Assembly (NCBI GenBank): GCA_001414345.1
Contig: LLCB01000245.1
Location: 1 to 64,000, forward strand
Source of the DNA: Hymenoscyphus infarciens
Taxonomy: Eukaryota; Ascomycota; Leotiomycetes; Helotiales; Helotiaceae
Reading direction: 5' to 3'
Length of the DNA: 64,000 nt
Shown: one piece after another, positions 11,947 to 24,853 of the stretch
Layout: every line of letters begins with the position of its first letter
How positions within the stretch are numbered: position 1 is the stretch's first letter
Notes under the pieces: generated by a model
Seen by the model: the letters and a program-made list of their open reading frames with translations, nothing else
What the model was told of the DNA's origin: nothing
The model's database searches: none
Translations under genes and position numbers: made by a program

Positions 11947-12801
11947 CTATCTCCTATGTCTACTCGATGGTAGCCCGTGATTTACATCTCTCGTTGCCTT
12001 CAGCTGCGCGGGGCTTCGAGTCTCATATTGTGGTCCAACCCATTCGCCAAGCCACATGTAGTAACCATTCTTGCCTTCTGCAATCAACTCATCGGTGACA
12101 TAATGACTCCCAGCTACGCATTGATACCCTTTTCCGTTTCTTCGCCATCTAAATCCACAAACACAAGTGCCCGTCATCTCGAATTCCTGTTGCACAAACT
12201 CTCCTTGGTCTATGTTAGTTTGTTGAGCTGCATTGCTTCCGTTGAGATTCAATGGGAGGAAAGAATGAGTCGGGCCTCGTGGCTGTTGGTCAAGTCGCGG
12301 ATTCATGACGGAGACAACAGGCCTACGGTATTGCGGTGAACGATGGTCAAGATTTGGAGCCATGACTGATCGATGAAAGCAGTGATGACTAATACTGCTT
12401 GCCGAGGTACCAAAATCGCTGCGAGAAGGTGGACTGGAGCCTTGTGGAATTTGATCGTTGAAATTGTTTTGTAAATGACACCTACCCCTGTGAGCGATGT
12501 AATGGGGACCAAGAGGCAATATGGCACCCTGCGGAGGATTGTCGTCGAAGTTGCTTCTTGAGAGGCTTCTACCTCTAGGGGCTCTATAGCCGAGACCAGA
12601 GCCTTGTGAGGGTAAGTTGTTTATATTGCTTCTTGAACGACTTCTACTCCTAGAAGGCGTCCTATGTTCCATATGCATTGTGGAAGATTGGGCATTCTGG
12701 TTGTTAGAATTGCTTCTTAATCGACTCCTGCCTCGGCGATCTTCACTATTGCTAGCATTCCAGGCGGCTTCCCACTCCGGGATACTATTACTACCTGACA
12801 T
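11947..12801 (-). CDS. Hypothetical SR-repeat protein with C-terminal Cys/His segment
   Basis: Open frame of 284 residues without introns. I do not recognise a named family. The N-terminal half (about residues 20-135) is built from four degenerate units of about 28 residues, each opening with an Arg/Ser run (for example RSRSRSRSNINN, RSLSRSNFDD) and carrying an NF(N/D)D...PQG core, so it arose by internal duplication. The C-terminal third has a small Cys/Trp/His-containing segment, CVCGFRWRRNGKGYQC then GSHYV, that could bind a metal or be a compact fold. Possible roles such as RNA binding are inference from the SR repeats only. The start at MSGSNSIPEWEAAW fits the beginning of the coherent sequence. 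Confidence 0.5.
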   Translation of the reverse strand: MSGSNSIPEWEAAWNASNSEDRRGRSRLRSNSNNQNAQSSTMHMEHRTPSRSRSRSRSNINNLPSQGSGLGYRAPRGRSLSRSNFDDNPPQGAILPLGPHYIAHRGRCHLQNNFNDQIPQGSSPPSRSDFGTSASSISHHCFHRSVMAPNLDHRSPQYRRPVVSVMNPRLDQQPRGPTHSFLPLNLNGSNAAQQTNIDQGEFVQQEFEMTGTCVCGFRWRRNGKGYQCVAGSHYVTDELIAEGKNGYYMWLGEWVGPQYETRSPAQLKATRDVNHGLPSSRHRR

Positions 12802-13298
12802 TTCGAAGATGTTTTTCTTGGAGCTGTTGATGTGGAAAGTATTCTGAGACTGTGAGAGCTGATTTAATTTATATGCTGAGAATTTCTAGAGAGTGAATAA
12901 CTGTTAGACCTTTACTCGCTGGGAAAATCCCTGTAAAGGAAAGAAGAATTCACTCAAACTTTTTCTATATGATATAGTAGTTATCACTTATGGTTATTCG
13001 CTCCTCTTCTTCTACAGTAGAGAATAGAATAAAACTTTCATGCCTCGCTTAACTTTGCTTGCTTGCCATCCAAACAGTCACAATGTAATGACAATTACCA
13101 GATTCTTGACTTGAACACAAGCATTGTGAATCACATATAATTCGGCTTAGCAAGATTCGTTGGTATAGAGTATAGTTTACCACCTAGGGTACCAATCAAA
13201 CCTTATTCCCTGCCCCTCCGTAGTATAAGACCAATGCAAACAAGTAGCCCACCACCAGTCAACGCCTGCACCAACGGCGTTACAAATTGAGTCAAATT
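12802..13298. other. Intergenic region upstream of the SR-repeat gene
   Basis: Contains the presumed promoter of the minus-strand SR-repeat gene and the 3' flank of the minus-strand MFS gene. No other gene was seen. Confidence 0.5.
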
Positions 13299-15314
13299 CT
13301 AAGATTTTTGAAACGAGCTTTGACTCCTCTCTAGATCTTGATTCTCACCACCCCTCCCTTCCTCTCTCACTCTCCTCTCCCTCCTCCATCTCTCACCGTA
13401 AATCCACTCCATCCCAACCAGCGGGCACAATCCCGCAGTCATAACTCCCATCAATAGAAAAGCCTGTCCAGCTCCAATCTTCTCAATTATAAGTTCGATA
13501 ATTGCCACGCCACCCGCTGCACCCGCATACCTAACTAAATTCGCCACGGCGGTCGCACTAGCGCTATTTTTTGGGAATAGATCAATAACCAACGCTGAGT
13601 TTAACGAATACACCGCCGTTGCTGAGAATGCTATAAAAAATTGTAGGATTAATGGTAGGGCTAAGAGCCCAATTTGGATGGAGAACCCATATAATGCCGT
13701 TGTGAGGATGAAAATAATGATTACCCACCATATATTTCTTAAACGACATCTCGTGATGGGAAATTCGGCAAGTTGAAAAGGAGAAAGTGAGCTATTTTCA
13801 GGGATAGAGAGGGAACGGCGATAACGGGATTCAAAGAGTCGATAATCTTTGTCCATTATATATCCTGTGGTGTATGAACCAAAGACACAACCCAGACCGT
13901 TGGGTAGGAAAATTAAACCAACTTGCAGGTTTGTAAGCTTAAATGGGATTTGGAAGAGAGAAGTTGTTGTTGCTGTGACCATTTGGAAGACCGTATACAC
14001 CACCGCTCCAAAGAATAGTGTTACGAAAACGTCCTTTTCAGCGAGGAGTTTGAGTGGAGAGAAAATACTGCCAATGGTAATTTTCTTTGTAGGGCCTGGA
14101 ATTTGCTCTTTGGTTTGGTGGATAGGCGGTGAGAGGAGATATATCCAGGGTCGATGGAGGGAGGTTAACTTTGTTGTCCCGTTTCCTGCTATGCTTCTTA
14201 GGGTTTCGGGGACAAGGATTAAAATCAGGAGGAGGCCGATTGTGCCGATTATAAGGAGGAACCAGAAGATTGCTCGGAAGCCCAAGTACTGTGTGATTAT
14301 ACCGCCGAACACTGGACCTACTGATTGTCCAAGCATTCGGACTTTTCGTGTTAGTATATTTCAATAAATCATGGTGAGGTCAAACTCACTTCCACCGAAT
14401 ACGCCAATGAGACTTCCTCGTTCTCTGGCGGTTGTGATGTCCCCAATAACGCCGGCAGCTTGAAAGTAAGTTAGTCTTAGGTCGAAGTGGTTTGAGGTTT
14501 GAGGGTACGTACCCACTGCTATAGTTGAAGCACTACCAGCAGATTGGAGAGCCCGAAATAGCATCAAGGATGTATAACTATGACTAGAAACTAGACCAAC
14601 ATTCGCTACCAAATACAGAAGAATAGTGACTATTGAGACTAGTTAAATCCCGATCGTACTAAAATCGGAGAGGATGCTCACCAATAAATGTAATCCTCCT
14701 ACCCTTTGTGTCTGATAGCGGTCCCCAAAAAGAGGGTGCAAGACCTTGAAATATAATATATATAGTAATACTAAGACTAGCAAGCGAGAGGCTAATTCCA
14801 AACTCCTTAAAATCGTCAATACCACACTCTCTCTCAACAAATATATGGGAACACACGGTTGGCTTACTCTCGAAATATCCCCCAAAGCTGGGAGATATAT
14901 ATTACTCGACAAAGGAGAGAATAAACTAGCGATGGAGACAATATAAACCAGCTGCGTCTTTTTCTTCAAACTAAAAACATGATAGGGCTCGGGAAGATTC
15001 TTTTCCAAAACATAAGAAGAGCTCGCCCATGTTGAATTACTCCAACTGCTTTCGAGGTAATTGAAACTCGAAGTTGTAGATGTTCTCCGACTGGCTGAGG
15101 AGCTTTCGAAGACGTTGAAGTCTGCGAATACCATCACACTCTGTTGATTCCATGGTTCTGGTTTTGTTGTCGTTGTTATCTTCGGTGGTTTAGTTGCAAG
15201 TGTTGTGCATGTTCGGCAGGTACAGGGTGCTTCTTCGAAGAGCGAATGTTCTCCTGTGAGCGAGGTAGGGGATTGGGTGTGATATGCAAGGGAAGGTTGC
15301 GTTAGCTCCACCAT
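13299..15314 (-). CDS. MFS transporter, DHA1 drug:H+ antiporter type
   Basis: Five exons on the minus strand: 15314-14868, 14805-14682, 14638-14513, 14458-14390, 14341-13299. They give 602 residues and close in frame. Family role (established): DHA1 (Qdr/Aqr1/Dtr1-like) 12-helix carriers export drugs, weak acids or metabolites in exchange for protons. Seen here: a polar N-terminus, first helix LVYIVSIASLFSPLSSNIYLP, motif A GPLSDTKGRR after helix 2, and the antiporter motif C as GQSVGPVFGG in helix 5. A second six-helix half ends with a basic tail. Introns are 43-62 bp. The joint after LGDISR skips a 62-bp segment that would otherwise insert sequence foreign to the family. The upstream Met at 15314 is kept, but an internal start at MVFADFN is possible. 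The substrate cannot be told. No biosynthetic enzyme lies beside it. Confidence 0.87.
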
Positions 15315-18300
15315 TATTGCTTCGCGAAATCTTGGATTAGCGGGCTCACGGATCGACTGTGGGGAAGCAAGAGTTGCAATAATGAAATAACTCGACAGGA
15401 CTTTGCCCTGTTCAAACTGTGGGAGGGCATTGGGTTAAGTAACTTATTACCCAGAGCCATATTGAATTTCTACCTTGGTAAATGTATTTCAAGTCTGACG
15501 CACCAAAGCTAAGGATCCTTCTTGTTACAACATCGAGAGCCAACATTCTTAAACCTTGGAAGAAGTATCATCCAAGACTCGATACAGAAAATGAGCACGC
15601 GACAGTCATCGGTTCCAGCCTCCAGAATGAGGCTCTGGGCTGGTCTGAGTTAAACAATTCGAGCTCCCTTTAGGAGAAATTCAAGGCCGCGCCAAGACCA
15701 GTTTTTGGTGTGAATGTGGCACGTGTACCGGACTCGAATCACTCCTAAGTGGCTACGAGCGTTCAGTTTACGAGTATCCTAGTGAGACGGAAACCACAGG
15801 GGATAACCAGAAAAATTATCTATAGCTTTAAAGATTGTATGACATCTCTCGGTAACTTGGCAAAGTCACTATGGATTAATGGCTTCGACGATGGGTTACA
15901 TAAACGTAAGTTTAAGCTTTATGCAACTTCATCTGAACTCTCGAAACGTCTTAGCACATCCTTTGACGCCACAAAGCTAAGTGTGTGAGTCCTTTCACCT
16001 GCAGTTCTCGCAACTTTGCTGGATGAAATTCATGAGATGGGATCAGCCCAAACGTTCTAGAAGTATTGGAAATGCGGACAGCCCGGGGTTTACGATACAT
16101 TCGCTTAAGTATAGTAAAGGTAAACTTGTGGACACTTCTTCATATTTATAACTGGCAATTTCCGTATTATATGCTGTTTCTAGATACGGATAGCCATGCA
16201 AGCTTTCGCCAAAAGAAAGAGTGCTAAGTCCGGTGTTACGGCATTCCAAATGTACCGATCGCAAGTCGCAACCCGCAAATCGCAAAAGCTAACTTTTTAT
16301 TATATACTCTTATGTATCTCCCACTATCAGCGCATCCTTGCTATTATACCTTTACTCTTATAAATTTCACTATTAGAGGTAGGATGTTTAATAAGAAGTG
16401 TATATATAAAGAAGCTAGCAAAAAGAGGAAGTCTCCCAAGTGTCACGTGCTATTCTTAACCTAGAGTCTTCCCTTATAACATTATTATCGTAAATTTACT
16501 ATCGCAAGCTCCCTATTATACATAGGGCTATTGTCAAATAAATAAGAGAGGGCGAGGGGGAGGGAATAAGGGAGGGAATTGTTTACTACCTTAAACTCCT
16601 CTTACCCACGCTAGGAAAAACTTTCCCCCGAAATGTTTACTTCTCCCCGCTTAATTATCTCGAAACGACAGTGAGGATATGACAGCATAAAAGGAACAGT
16701 GGGGATGTAATAGTAAAGACGTGACTAGTAAGGGGGATATCAAGGCCTTGTAAATAGCTAGCGAGATCAGCTCCCTATGAAAAGTGACTTTTTACGCTTT
16801 ACGGTTTGCCATTTAACCGTTTCCGACTTCTGGTATATTTGGGATACCGTAGGTGTCTCATCTCATATTTTTCTGAGCGAAGATTTCTTTCCTTTTGTTG
16901 CCATCAAAACTAGGTCGGGGAGAATCTGCATGGAAGGAAGGAAAGGAGGAGATAGCGGTGACGCAAAGACTGCTAGTACCTAGGTAGTATATGAGATTCA
17001 TATGACTGGTACGGGAAGTTTGCTTTCCTTCAAATGGACTCGAGCTAAAATATTCAATACGTTTCACATGATGCTTCACATGAATCACATAAATAGCGAA
17101 TCTCAAGCTCTTCCCCAATCAGATAATTTTAATGAATCATACAAGGTTAACCTGTATGTTCAAACTTGCTTCAAATGTATTTGGGTGGTCAATATTCAAC
17201 TATTTAGTAGTCTCCTTCCGCAACTTACCAATTTCAAACCGAGTTACAGATCTTCAACACCACCTTTTCGCCGCAAGTGATCATCAACCTCGCTTCTTTA
17301 GTTTACAGAGACTTCATAATGAAACTTCTCCCATAACCGACGCTGACGAGAAAGAGCGAAAGAGGAAAATGCTCCACTACCCTAAGAACCCCATGTTGCA
17401 ATACTTCGACCCTACCGTCGCTCGTTAAATATAACATTAATAACACTAACTAGGGGGGGTTCGGCTATGAAAGCATGCTATAAGGAGGTTACATCGTCTC
17501 CCGTTTCGGTCCAATAACAGAACATTTACGTCAAGCAGGAGCTCCAACAACTTGTAAAAAGCTTCCAGACGCTCAAACATGCTTGAAACACTTCTGCAAG
17601 TTGCGAAAAAAATGTACCAAGGACGAGGTCCACCACCAAACTCATCTTTCCTCGGGCCAAATTGGAATGCGGTATCTCGCCTTCTCATTCATCCCCGACG
17701 CGCGAACTAAATATCTTGGCATTTGCCCTCTTCTAAACTACCTGATCTTCCCTAGTATTTTATTTTCAATGTCTTTCAACCCCCGATGGAACCAAGTTTC
17801 TGCCAAATTGGCAAAGCAGGCCTGCGAGCTTCAGATTGACGTCTGATAGTAGAATGTCTGTACTGACAAGTGAGACCTAGATTACATCGACAAAGAGAAA
17901 CTCTGCTGGCGAGATATTCGTAGCAAGGAATGTAACGAGCTCTACCCACAAAAATATATAAAGTTGAAGCCATCCACTATAAAGACCCGCAACCTCGAAG
18001 CACACACCAAGAAAAGCTAAGAAAAAAGCTCGAAGAGTTTTCCAGAAAAGCCCTCGAGCCACATATGGTATTTGAAGCGCGTGAGAGCGGGCCACTTGGA
18101 TGCAGCGAATCTTCCAACATGGTCTTTCGGGCTTGACACCCACGTCAAAGCCACAAAATCATGTAAAACTCAACGATATATAGATCAAAAGAGATGAGAC
18201 TCACGTCACTAGTTATTTAGAACTCGGCGAACATTTCCAGGTCTTTTTTCAAGAAAATTTCCTAAGTCTTTTAGAGGTTGGCTGGTGCACGGGTGTCGAA

Positions 18301-20786
18301 ACGGCCGCTTGTCATCGAAACCCTACCCCCAAAAACCCTCGTATGAAACCCGCATCAACCCCCCCTAAAAATACGCACAATGACCTTACCCATTAACCTA
18401 CATCATTCAAGAAGCACCTACCACCTACTCCTCTTCACACACCGCATCGCATATATAAGTTCCTCTCACACCTTGGCCAAAAGCCAATGACCCGATGTGA
18501 CAACCCCCAAGAAAAATGCAAGTCGTGAAATCTTTACTAAATAAAGAAGAAACCATTCAACCTCGCAAGAATGCTCTCGTGTAAACTTGGCAATTCCCAT
18601 AAAAGCAATGGAAGCCAAATCAAGATCTCAAGTCAGTGCAGTCAGTGGGCGCATGTACGGAGAGGCCCAAAGATTGGCGTAAATTCTTTTCTCTTTGCAA
18701 GAGGATATTATGTGTCGTTTTTGAAGCACGGGAGTGAGAAAAAAGAAAACTGGGAAACGCACGGAGTGCTAGAACTAATCCTTATGGAGCTTGGAAGTTT
18801 ACTGGAGTTTGAATATACAGAGAACGAATCCTTATGGAGCTTGGAAGTTTATTAGAGTTTCATTAACATCCTCTCTTACCAAGTTTCACCTCGTCAAATT
18901 CTTGAAAACTGCCTTGCCACGTCACTCGTTTCTTTCAATTCTTCTAACCCTTGAAAGAACGTTAAAAATGTTCAAGTAAAGTACGTGATTTACCAGTCTT
19001 CTCTTCTCTCCTTGCTTCGTCCCTATAAGTCTATGCTCGTTCCCGAAGCGTTTAGAAGAATCGGAACATTGCTTCAATCACTGTCGGACGAAGCCTATAA
19101 CCTATCCACGTAGATTTGGTAACCCAAGCTGTCTATATTCCCATAACATCTATAGCCTATATATCTCCTCTATAAAATTCCAAATTCCAAAAAGCTGCTA
19201 TTTCCAAACAGTCTACAAAGAGAACTAAAGTAAAAAGCCATGTTCTGAACTCCTGCAATTAATAGATAACGAACAAATAGCGCCGAACCAGAACAGAGTC
19301 CTCTACTTTTCCATCCCTGCCTTGCTGAATTTTCCCCTCAAGCCAGAAGAACAAGATTTCATTAAATTACCAACAAAGCGACTAAAAACTTACTATCACC
19401 ATTCTTTCTTCTCGCAATGACTACTAAGATGCTATTTCTTCTCCAACACCCCTCTCTCTCTTCAAATAAGCATTAAACAACCACTAAACAGTTTTCTTAC
19501 TAACCACCCATCCTTCCTCCCTTCTAACACCTTTAACCCCCTTATCCCTTCTCACTTCTAAATGAAGAAAATTACAACCTACTAACCCACCGAGATCTCC
19601 CACCACATGCAAACAGCCCCAAAGCAAGCAAACACAAACAGCACCGATACACCGATAACACAGCCTCGCCTAGATACAAGAGAAAAGCAAACCGAAGAAC
19701 TAAAAAGAAAGCAAGAGAGGAGAAAAAGTCAAAAGTCAAACCAAAAACAAGAGGTCCCGAGTACAGTATAAACAATACCAAAGCACCACGCCAGGTACAA
19801 CGCTCTACAACATAAAAGTGCCCTAATCTGAAGCTATAATCTGAAGCTATAATCTCTAGCATAATCCCAATATTTCACTACACCTCTCTATAAATCAGCA
19901 CCTAGATTCTCCTCTATATACTCGCTTATCTCTATAATAGCTTCAGGGTACCGACGTCGCGAATCGGGAGCCAGCGAGGCAGCTAGTTTACACATTCTCA
20001 TTACCACGCTCTCTCTCTGCCGAGACGGGGGAAAAACTCTCTCTCGTTCGTTCCTCACTACTTATACACCTTAACAAAACAACAACAGTGCTAGTACTAG
20101 TACGTCGAAAATCGCGCCGAACAAACTTTTTAGAACGACTTATCCTCGTTTTTCAGTGGTACAAAAGTGCGAATTTTTTTTCCGTCCCGGCCTACCTCCC
20201 TATTACAGCGCACTGCCGCCACACGTGTCTTATGCTATCGCCGCTTTTGCAAAAAAGAAATCTGCACCTGGGGTAGTCTACGTGCTACCTATCCCCTCCC
20301 CCCTTTTGAGTGCCTGTGTAGGGAGTGTTCCATGAGTCGTTTTGGCAGCTTACTACTGGTTTACTTGTAGAACAACAGATTACCCAAAAGAAGGAAAGCT
20401 TACTCGAGACAATTCGAGGGTGCGAGTATCAACTTTCACAACCTCCCGGATTAGATGATCGGAGGAGATGCATCCCAATTACCAACCTCCTCAATTATCC
20501 CAGCCATCTTGTTATTCATGGGACTGGGGGTCTGGGAGGTGGCGAATCAGCAGCCTCCAGGGCAGTTGACCGCGGGGTAGTACTCAGTTAAAATTCTTTA
20601 TCAACGTTTATCAAAAGCACGGTTTCTTCAATTCCAAACAAAGACACATACACAGCCCTTAAGAAAAAGAACCCAACACACGAGGAGAGATCAATATTTA
20701 GAGACAGCAGATGCATGTGTGCGTTACAGATATTATATTGTTATCTACTCAGGTCCGCTGCGTTCAATATTAGACAACTTTCACCG
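15315..20786. other. Gene-poor 5.5-kb tract
   Basis: No confident gene. Open frames are short (under 100 codons), motif-free and scattered over both strands. A hydrophobic minus-strand frame at 17877-18143 and a plus-strand frame at 17132-17428 are the longest coherent ones, but neither is recognisable. 16260-16560 is AT-rich and may be decayed mobile sequence. A CT-rich and CA-rich tract runs from 19430 to 19560. Confidence 0.45.
18771..18860. repeat. 50-bp tandem duplication, partial second copy
   Basis: The segment beginning CCTTATGGAGCTTGGAAGTT occurs at 18780 and again at 18830, with a period of 50 bp. The duplicated part covers about 40 bp with a few substitutions at its end. It lies in non-coding sequence. 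Confidence 0.75.
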
Positions 20787-22589
20787 TTATCCAATCTGTA
20801 TACGCAGTGCGACACTCCGCATATTGAGTCCTGGCGAAGCATTTTCAGCTCTAGCCAGTGCAACATGACCGAATGAATCACTTGTCAACTCGTCGACGGA
20901 AGTCCGGTACATTTGTGAAGGGGTCTGATTGTAGTTTCCGAGAGGTATTGCATAAAGTAACCGAAGAGTATTTGGTGCTGAGGCTGCCATAAATGGTGGT
21001 TCTCGACGCTCGAGTTGAGTTGAGCGAGAGAGAGGCAATCTGAAGACAAATTAGCTTTTGATCGCAATTTCAATCGTACAATATCAAAATAGAAACTCAA
21101 AAGAAATATCAGATATAAGCCTTGTCACAGGCATTATCATCAATACCAACGTGTGGTTATGTTGACCGTCGTGATAAAATTGTTCATCATATTAAGGAAG
21201 ATTGAGTAGAGGGAAAAGCAAATGTTAAAAGACGTACCAAGACATAGCCTCGGTCATGATCGAACAACTAGATGATGTAGAGCAAATGATGGAAACCTAT
21301 TGAATGTCGAGTCAGCGATTGGCAACGACAAAACAACTTCACGCTAAAAGTCATTGAAGCACTTTCAGTCAAGACATGCTCGTCATCACCCGAAGGCTTG
21401 GACATATGCTTGTCATTGTAGGTCAAGATCATCATTATGCTCTAGATGTGCAGAGGGGGTGCGAGCCAAAGGGAGATGTTCTTACCATTTGGTAGCCAAA
21501 CCCGCCAACTATTTTCGGGTCACCGATGGCAATGTTCGAGCCCGAATTGAGCTTCCCGGGCGTTCTTCGATGAGGCAGAAGAAGTTGTTGTAACTCTCGT
21601 TGACGACTGGGCCTAAGATCTGCGATGGCGGCCAACATAATCACTGTTGTGCGTAAAACCCATGCACCGAGAAGAAGATGCTGTGCCCAATGGCGTTCCG
21701 CGGGCTCGACAGCACCAACAGTGGAGTGATCGAAGGGATCTAAAATCAAGAAATTAGCCCATGCTGCTAACGATATCAAATAGATGAGGATTGTCACAAA
21801 GAAATATCAGTTGGCATGAATGGTTTAATTTGTTATGTGTCAACATCGGTTTCCCGGATCAGACTCGTCATCTAAAATGCTCATCATGAAAATGTGAAGG
21901 GGATGAAATGAAGAAAAATAACATACCAATCATGCCATGAAGAAAGCAAGCGATGATTTCTGCAGAACGAAAACTGTCAACGACGTCCCCAGCACATCCA
22001 TGCAATTCGCCCACGCCAGAATATTGAGGTATGTAATCAGTGGGCGAGGTTTTCTAGGCCTGCCGCAAAATGGCGTCTCCTTTCACGAACCAGTCCCGTT
22101 TTCGAGTACTGTCGGAGCCCAGTGCCGTATCATCATTTGACATGTTGATGTGTGCAAAGAGAAAAGACGAGGAGGGTGTAGTGTTTCGTACCTCATGAGG
22201 TCATGACCCGCTGTTTGAATGTGCGAACCTATCATCCAACATCGTTAATGATTGCCTCCAAGGTTGATCAGAAACAAAGTGGGAATGGATTGAAGGAGCT
22301 CAGAAATAGCCATTTTTTGACTTCAAAGACTTGCGCCTCAGTCGGTAATTTCCAGCGTGCAAAGCACGAATTGTTCATCAGAGCCGGGGTAAGGAAAGGA
22401 AAGCAAGTGATGGAAACGTACATTGTGTGTAGACATGAGATTGTGTCTCGATATGTGCGTGGGACATGGTGCCCAAGGCTGCCCCGCAAGTTGACGGTGC
22501 TGAAGGTTCAACGCGTCGAGTTGCGGGACAGCCTTGAGTGTGACGGCGAGGTTTGCATCGCAAAGAGAAGTTGAATCTATAAGCGCCAA
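20787..22589 (-). other. Possible multi-exon membrane-protein gene, structure unresolved
   Basis: Several minus-strand stretches look coding but do not join into a clean model: 22338-22589 (MALIDSTSLCDANLAVTLKA, with an AAT|GTACGT donor), a piece after ATG 22143 (MSNDDTALGSDSTRKRDWF), a hydrophobic piece near 22060-21950 (LITYLNILAWANCMDVLGTS), 21435-21797 (ILIYLISLAAWANFLILDP, then LLLGAWVLRTTVIMLAAIA), and 20787-21038. The two hydrophobic pieces resemble each other (YLxxLAWAN), suggesting repeated helices. I do not recognise the family. It could be a real spliced gene or a decayed one. Confidence 0.3.
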
Positions 22590-23055
22590 TTAGTGACTGT
22601 CCAAGCAGAGAATGCCGGTGGTGATTGAAGTGTGCCCTTGTATATCAGACTGACGTATACAATAGTTTCATTCCCCTAGTAGAGGGTCAAAGACTCTAGT
22701 TTGCGGTTGTATGTTTGTCATCATGTTGAGGGAGGGAGGAGAAGAAAGCTAGTCGCATACCTGGCAGAGATCGGTAGAGTTGGATTGATTGATCGAACTG
22801 CGCGAGGCAGTGACGCACCAGGATACGGTTCACATTGTTGGTGGAAGTTGTTGTTGAACTGGTGAGAGCAGGAAGAAGCTTGAGCTCGAATTTTTCTCGA
22901 AGTGGGATGCTACTAGCGCGGCGCTAGACCACGAGTGCCTTAGCTTAAAGCTAGCGCCAAGTCACGAGAGAGCCCACGTGATTCGGGAGATATATCGGCG
23001 ACAAGGCCGGGAGGTCAATCCCTCAAGAAAGCTTGAACAACACACGCCCGACATT
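22590..23055. other. Intergenic, distal 5' region of fbp1
   Basis: No gene was seen. It contains the short palindromic CTAGCGCGGCGCTAG around 22911-22925. Confidence 0.5.
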
Positions 23056-23307
23056 CCCCGCAGCCGGAGGCGGCCACTCGAGTATGTTTTTATGTTTTTA
23101 TATCTTCGCCCTTGTTCTGATTAGAGAGTTAGAGAGCGTGTATTGTATTGTATTTCCTTTGCCGGAAAATCCTCGTTCTTGCTATTACACCGGCACCCCG
23201 CTGTGTCCGTTCTTAGCCCATTCCTCCGTAGCTTGATATTGTATAGCGCGGGGGCCACTGGCTGCGGTTCACGGTTCGTCGATGGGAAATCTTTTGCCGA
23301 TGCGGGG
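23056..23307. promoter_or_regulatory. Cluster of CreA/Mig1-type motifs upstream of fbp1
   Basis: Five matches to the CreA consensus SYGGRG lie 400-650 bp before the fbp1 start: CCCCGC at 23056-23061 (reverse strand), CCGGAG at 23064-23069, CCCCGC at 23196-23201 (reverse strand), GCGGGG at 23248-23253 and GCGGGG at 23302-23307. Repression of gluconeogenic genes by glucose through CreA/Mig1 is established in fungi. That these particular sites work is inference. Confidence 0.5.
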
Positions 23308-23706
23308 TGGATGGTGGATGGTGGTCTAAACAAGTCCAGAGCATGTGCTGAAAAAGCCATGAAGAAGCAAACGAGCTCCCGGCGGTAAGGAGCTACTCAC
23401 CATACAAATAGCTGGGCGACGAAGCATCGTGTGATTATTATTCCCCCTTTTTTTTCTAGAGAATTCCATCATTCCCATCTTACCAATTCTCGAGTTCTCG
23501 TCTCGTTAGCAATTCCCACCCGCTTCTCTCATTCCTTGCGCTTCGTGGAGCTTCACATCCATACATTGCCGTTTCCGTCCGCCTTGACCCGACCGAGGTC
23601 CACACATACGTCAATTGCTCTAGCTGCTCTCCTCTACTTGACGGTGCACCCTTCTTCTTCCTGAGCAACTCCATCATTCTAGTCTACTACACAAACAAAC
23701 TTCAAG

Positions 23707-24853
23707 ATGGCTTCAAATGGAAGCATGGACTCTGTGGAGAAGATCAATGTTGACATTGTCACCCTGACTCGTTTCCTCACCGAAGAGCAAGCCAAACACA
23801 AGGAAGCAACAGGAGATTTCACGTTGGCTCCCCTTGAACCAACCCCTCATTTATTTGGCACATCTAACAAATCTACCTTTACAGTTTACTCTGCCACGCT
23901 CTCCAATTCTCCTTCAAATCCATCGCCTACTACATCCGACGTGCAACCCTCATCAACCTCACCGGTCTCGCAGGCTCAAGCAACACCACAGGCGACGACC
24001 AAAAGAAACTCGACGTAATCGGAAATGACCTCTTCATCGCGGCTATGCGTTCTTCCGGGAAATGTGCAGTGCTTGTCTCCGAGGAGGAGGAAGAAGCCAT
24101 CTTCTTTCCCGAACACAAGAATGCCCGTTATGCGGTAGCTTGCGATCCCATTGACGGATCCTCGAATTTGGACGCTGGTGTTTCCGTGGGCACAATTTTC
24201 GGAATACATAAATTGGAAGAGGGATCCAAAGGTACCAAAGAGGATTTGCTGAAGCCGGGAACGGAGTTGATTGCTGCGGGCTTCACCATGTATGGTGCCT
24301 CTGCACAACTAGTCATCACTATGAAGGGTGGAACTGTGAATGGGTTTACGATGGACAATGCGCTCGGAGAATTTATTCTTACGCATCCAGATATGAGGAT
24401 TCCCAAGTCGAGATCTATCTACTCTGTCAACGAAGGAAATTCATTATACTGGGAAGATCCGGTGAAGGATTATTTCAATTCTTTGAAGTTCCCGGCCGAG
24501 GAGGGGGGCAAGCCATACTCTGCGAGATATATCGGAAGTATGGTTGCCGATGCATACCGAACTTTATTATATGGAGGTATCTTTGCGTATCCCGCAGACA
24601 AGAAGAGCCCCAAAGGCAAACTTCGTATCCTCTACGAGTGTGCGCCAATGGCCATGGTTTTTGAGAATGGTAAGCGATCTCCCCTCTGTAATATCGTCCA
24701 AGGACTAACTCATTTGTTTTAGCTGGTGGCCAAGCGCTCAACAGCAAGATGGATCGAATGATGGAAGTTGTACCTGATGGAATCCACGACAGGTCAGGTA
24801 TCTTCATGGGTAGTTACGATGAGATTGAGAAGGTCAAGAAGTTCCACAAGTGA
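23707..24853 (+). CDS. fbp1: Fructose-1,6-bisphosphatase
   Basis: Join 23707-23822, 23885-24669, 24723-24853, giving 343 residues. The enzyme hydrolyses fructose 1,6-bisphosphate to fructose 6-phosphate, the committed cytosolic step of gluconeogenesis. Seen here: the N-terminal VDIVTLTRFLTEEQ, GDFTLLCHALQFSFKSIA across the first splice joint, metal-binding DPIDGSSNLD at residues 126-135, GTIFGIH, substrate-loop ARYIGSMVADAYRTLLYGG, and the C-terminal end SGIFMGSYDEIEKV. Intron 1 (62 bp) has an unusual GTTGGC donor, but the joint is fixed by the conserved GDFTLLCHA. Intron 2 (53 bp) has GTAAGC and TTTTAG and joins ENA-GGQ. Length is normal for the family. Intact. Confidence 0.97.
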
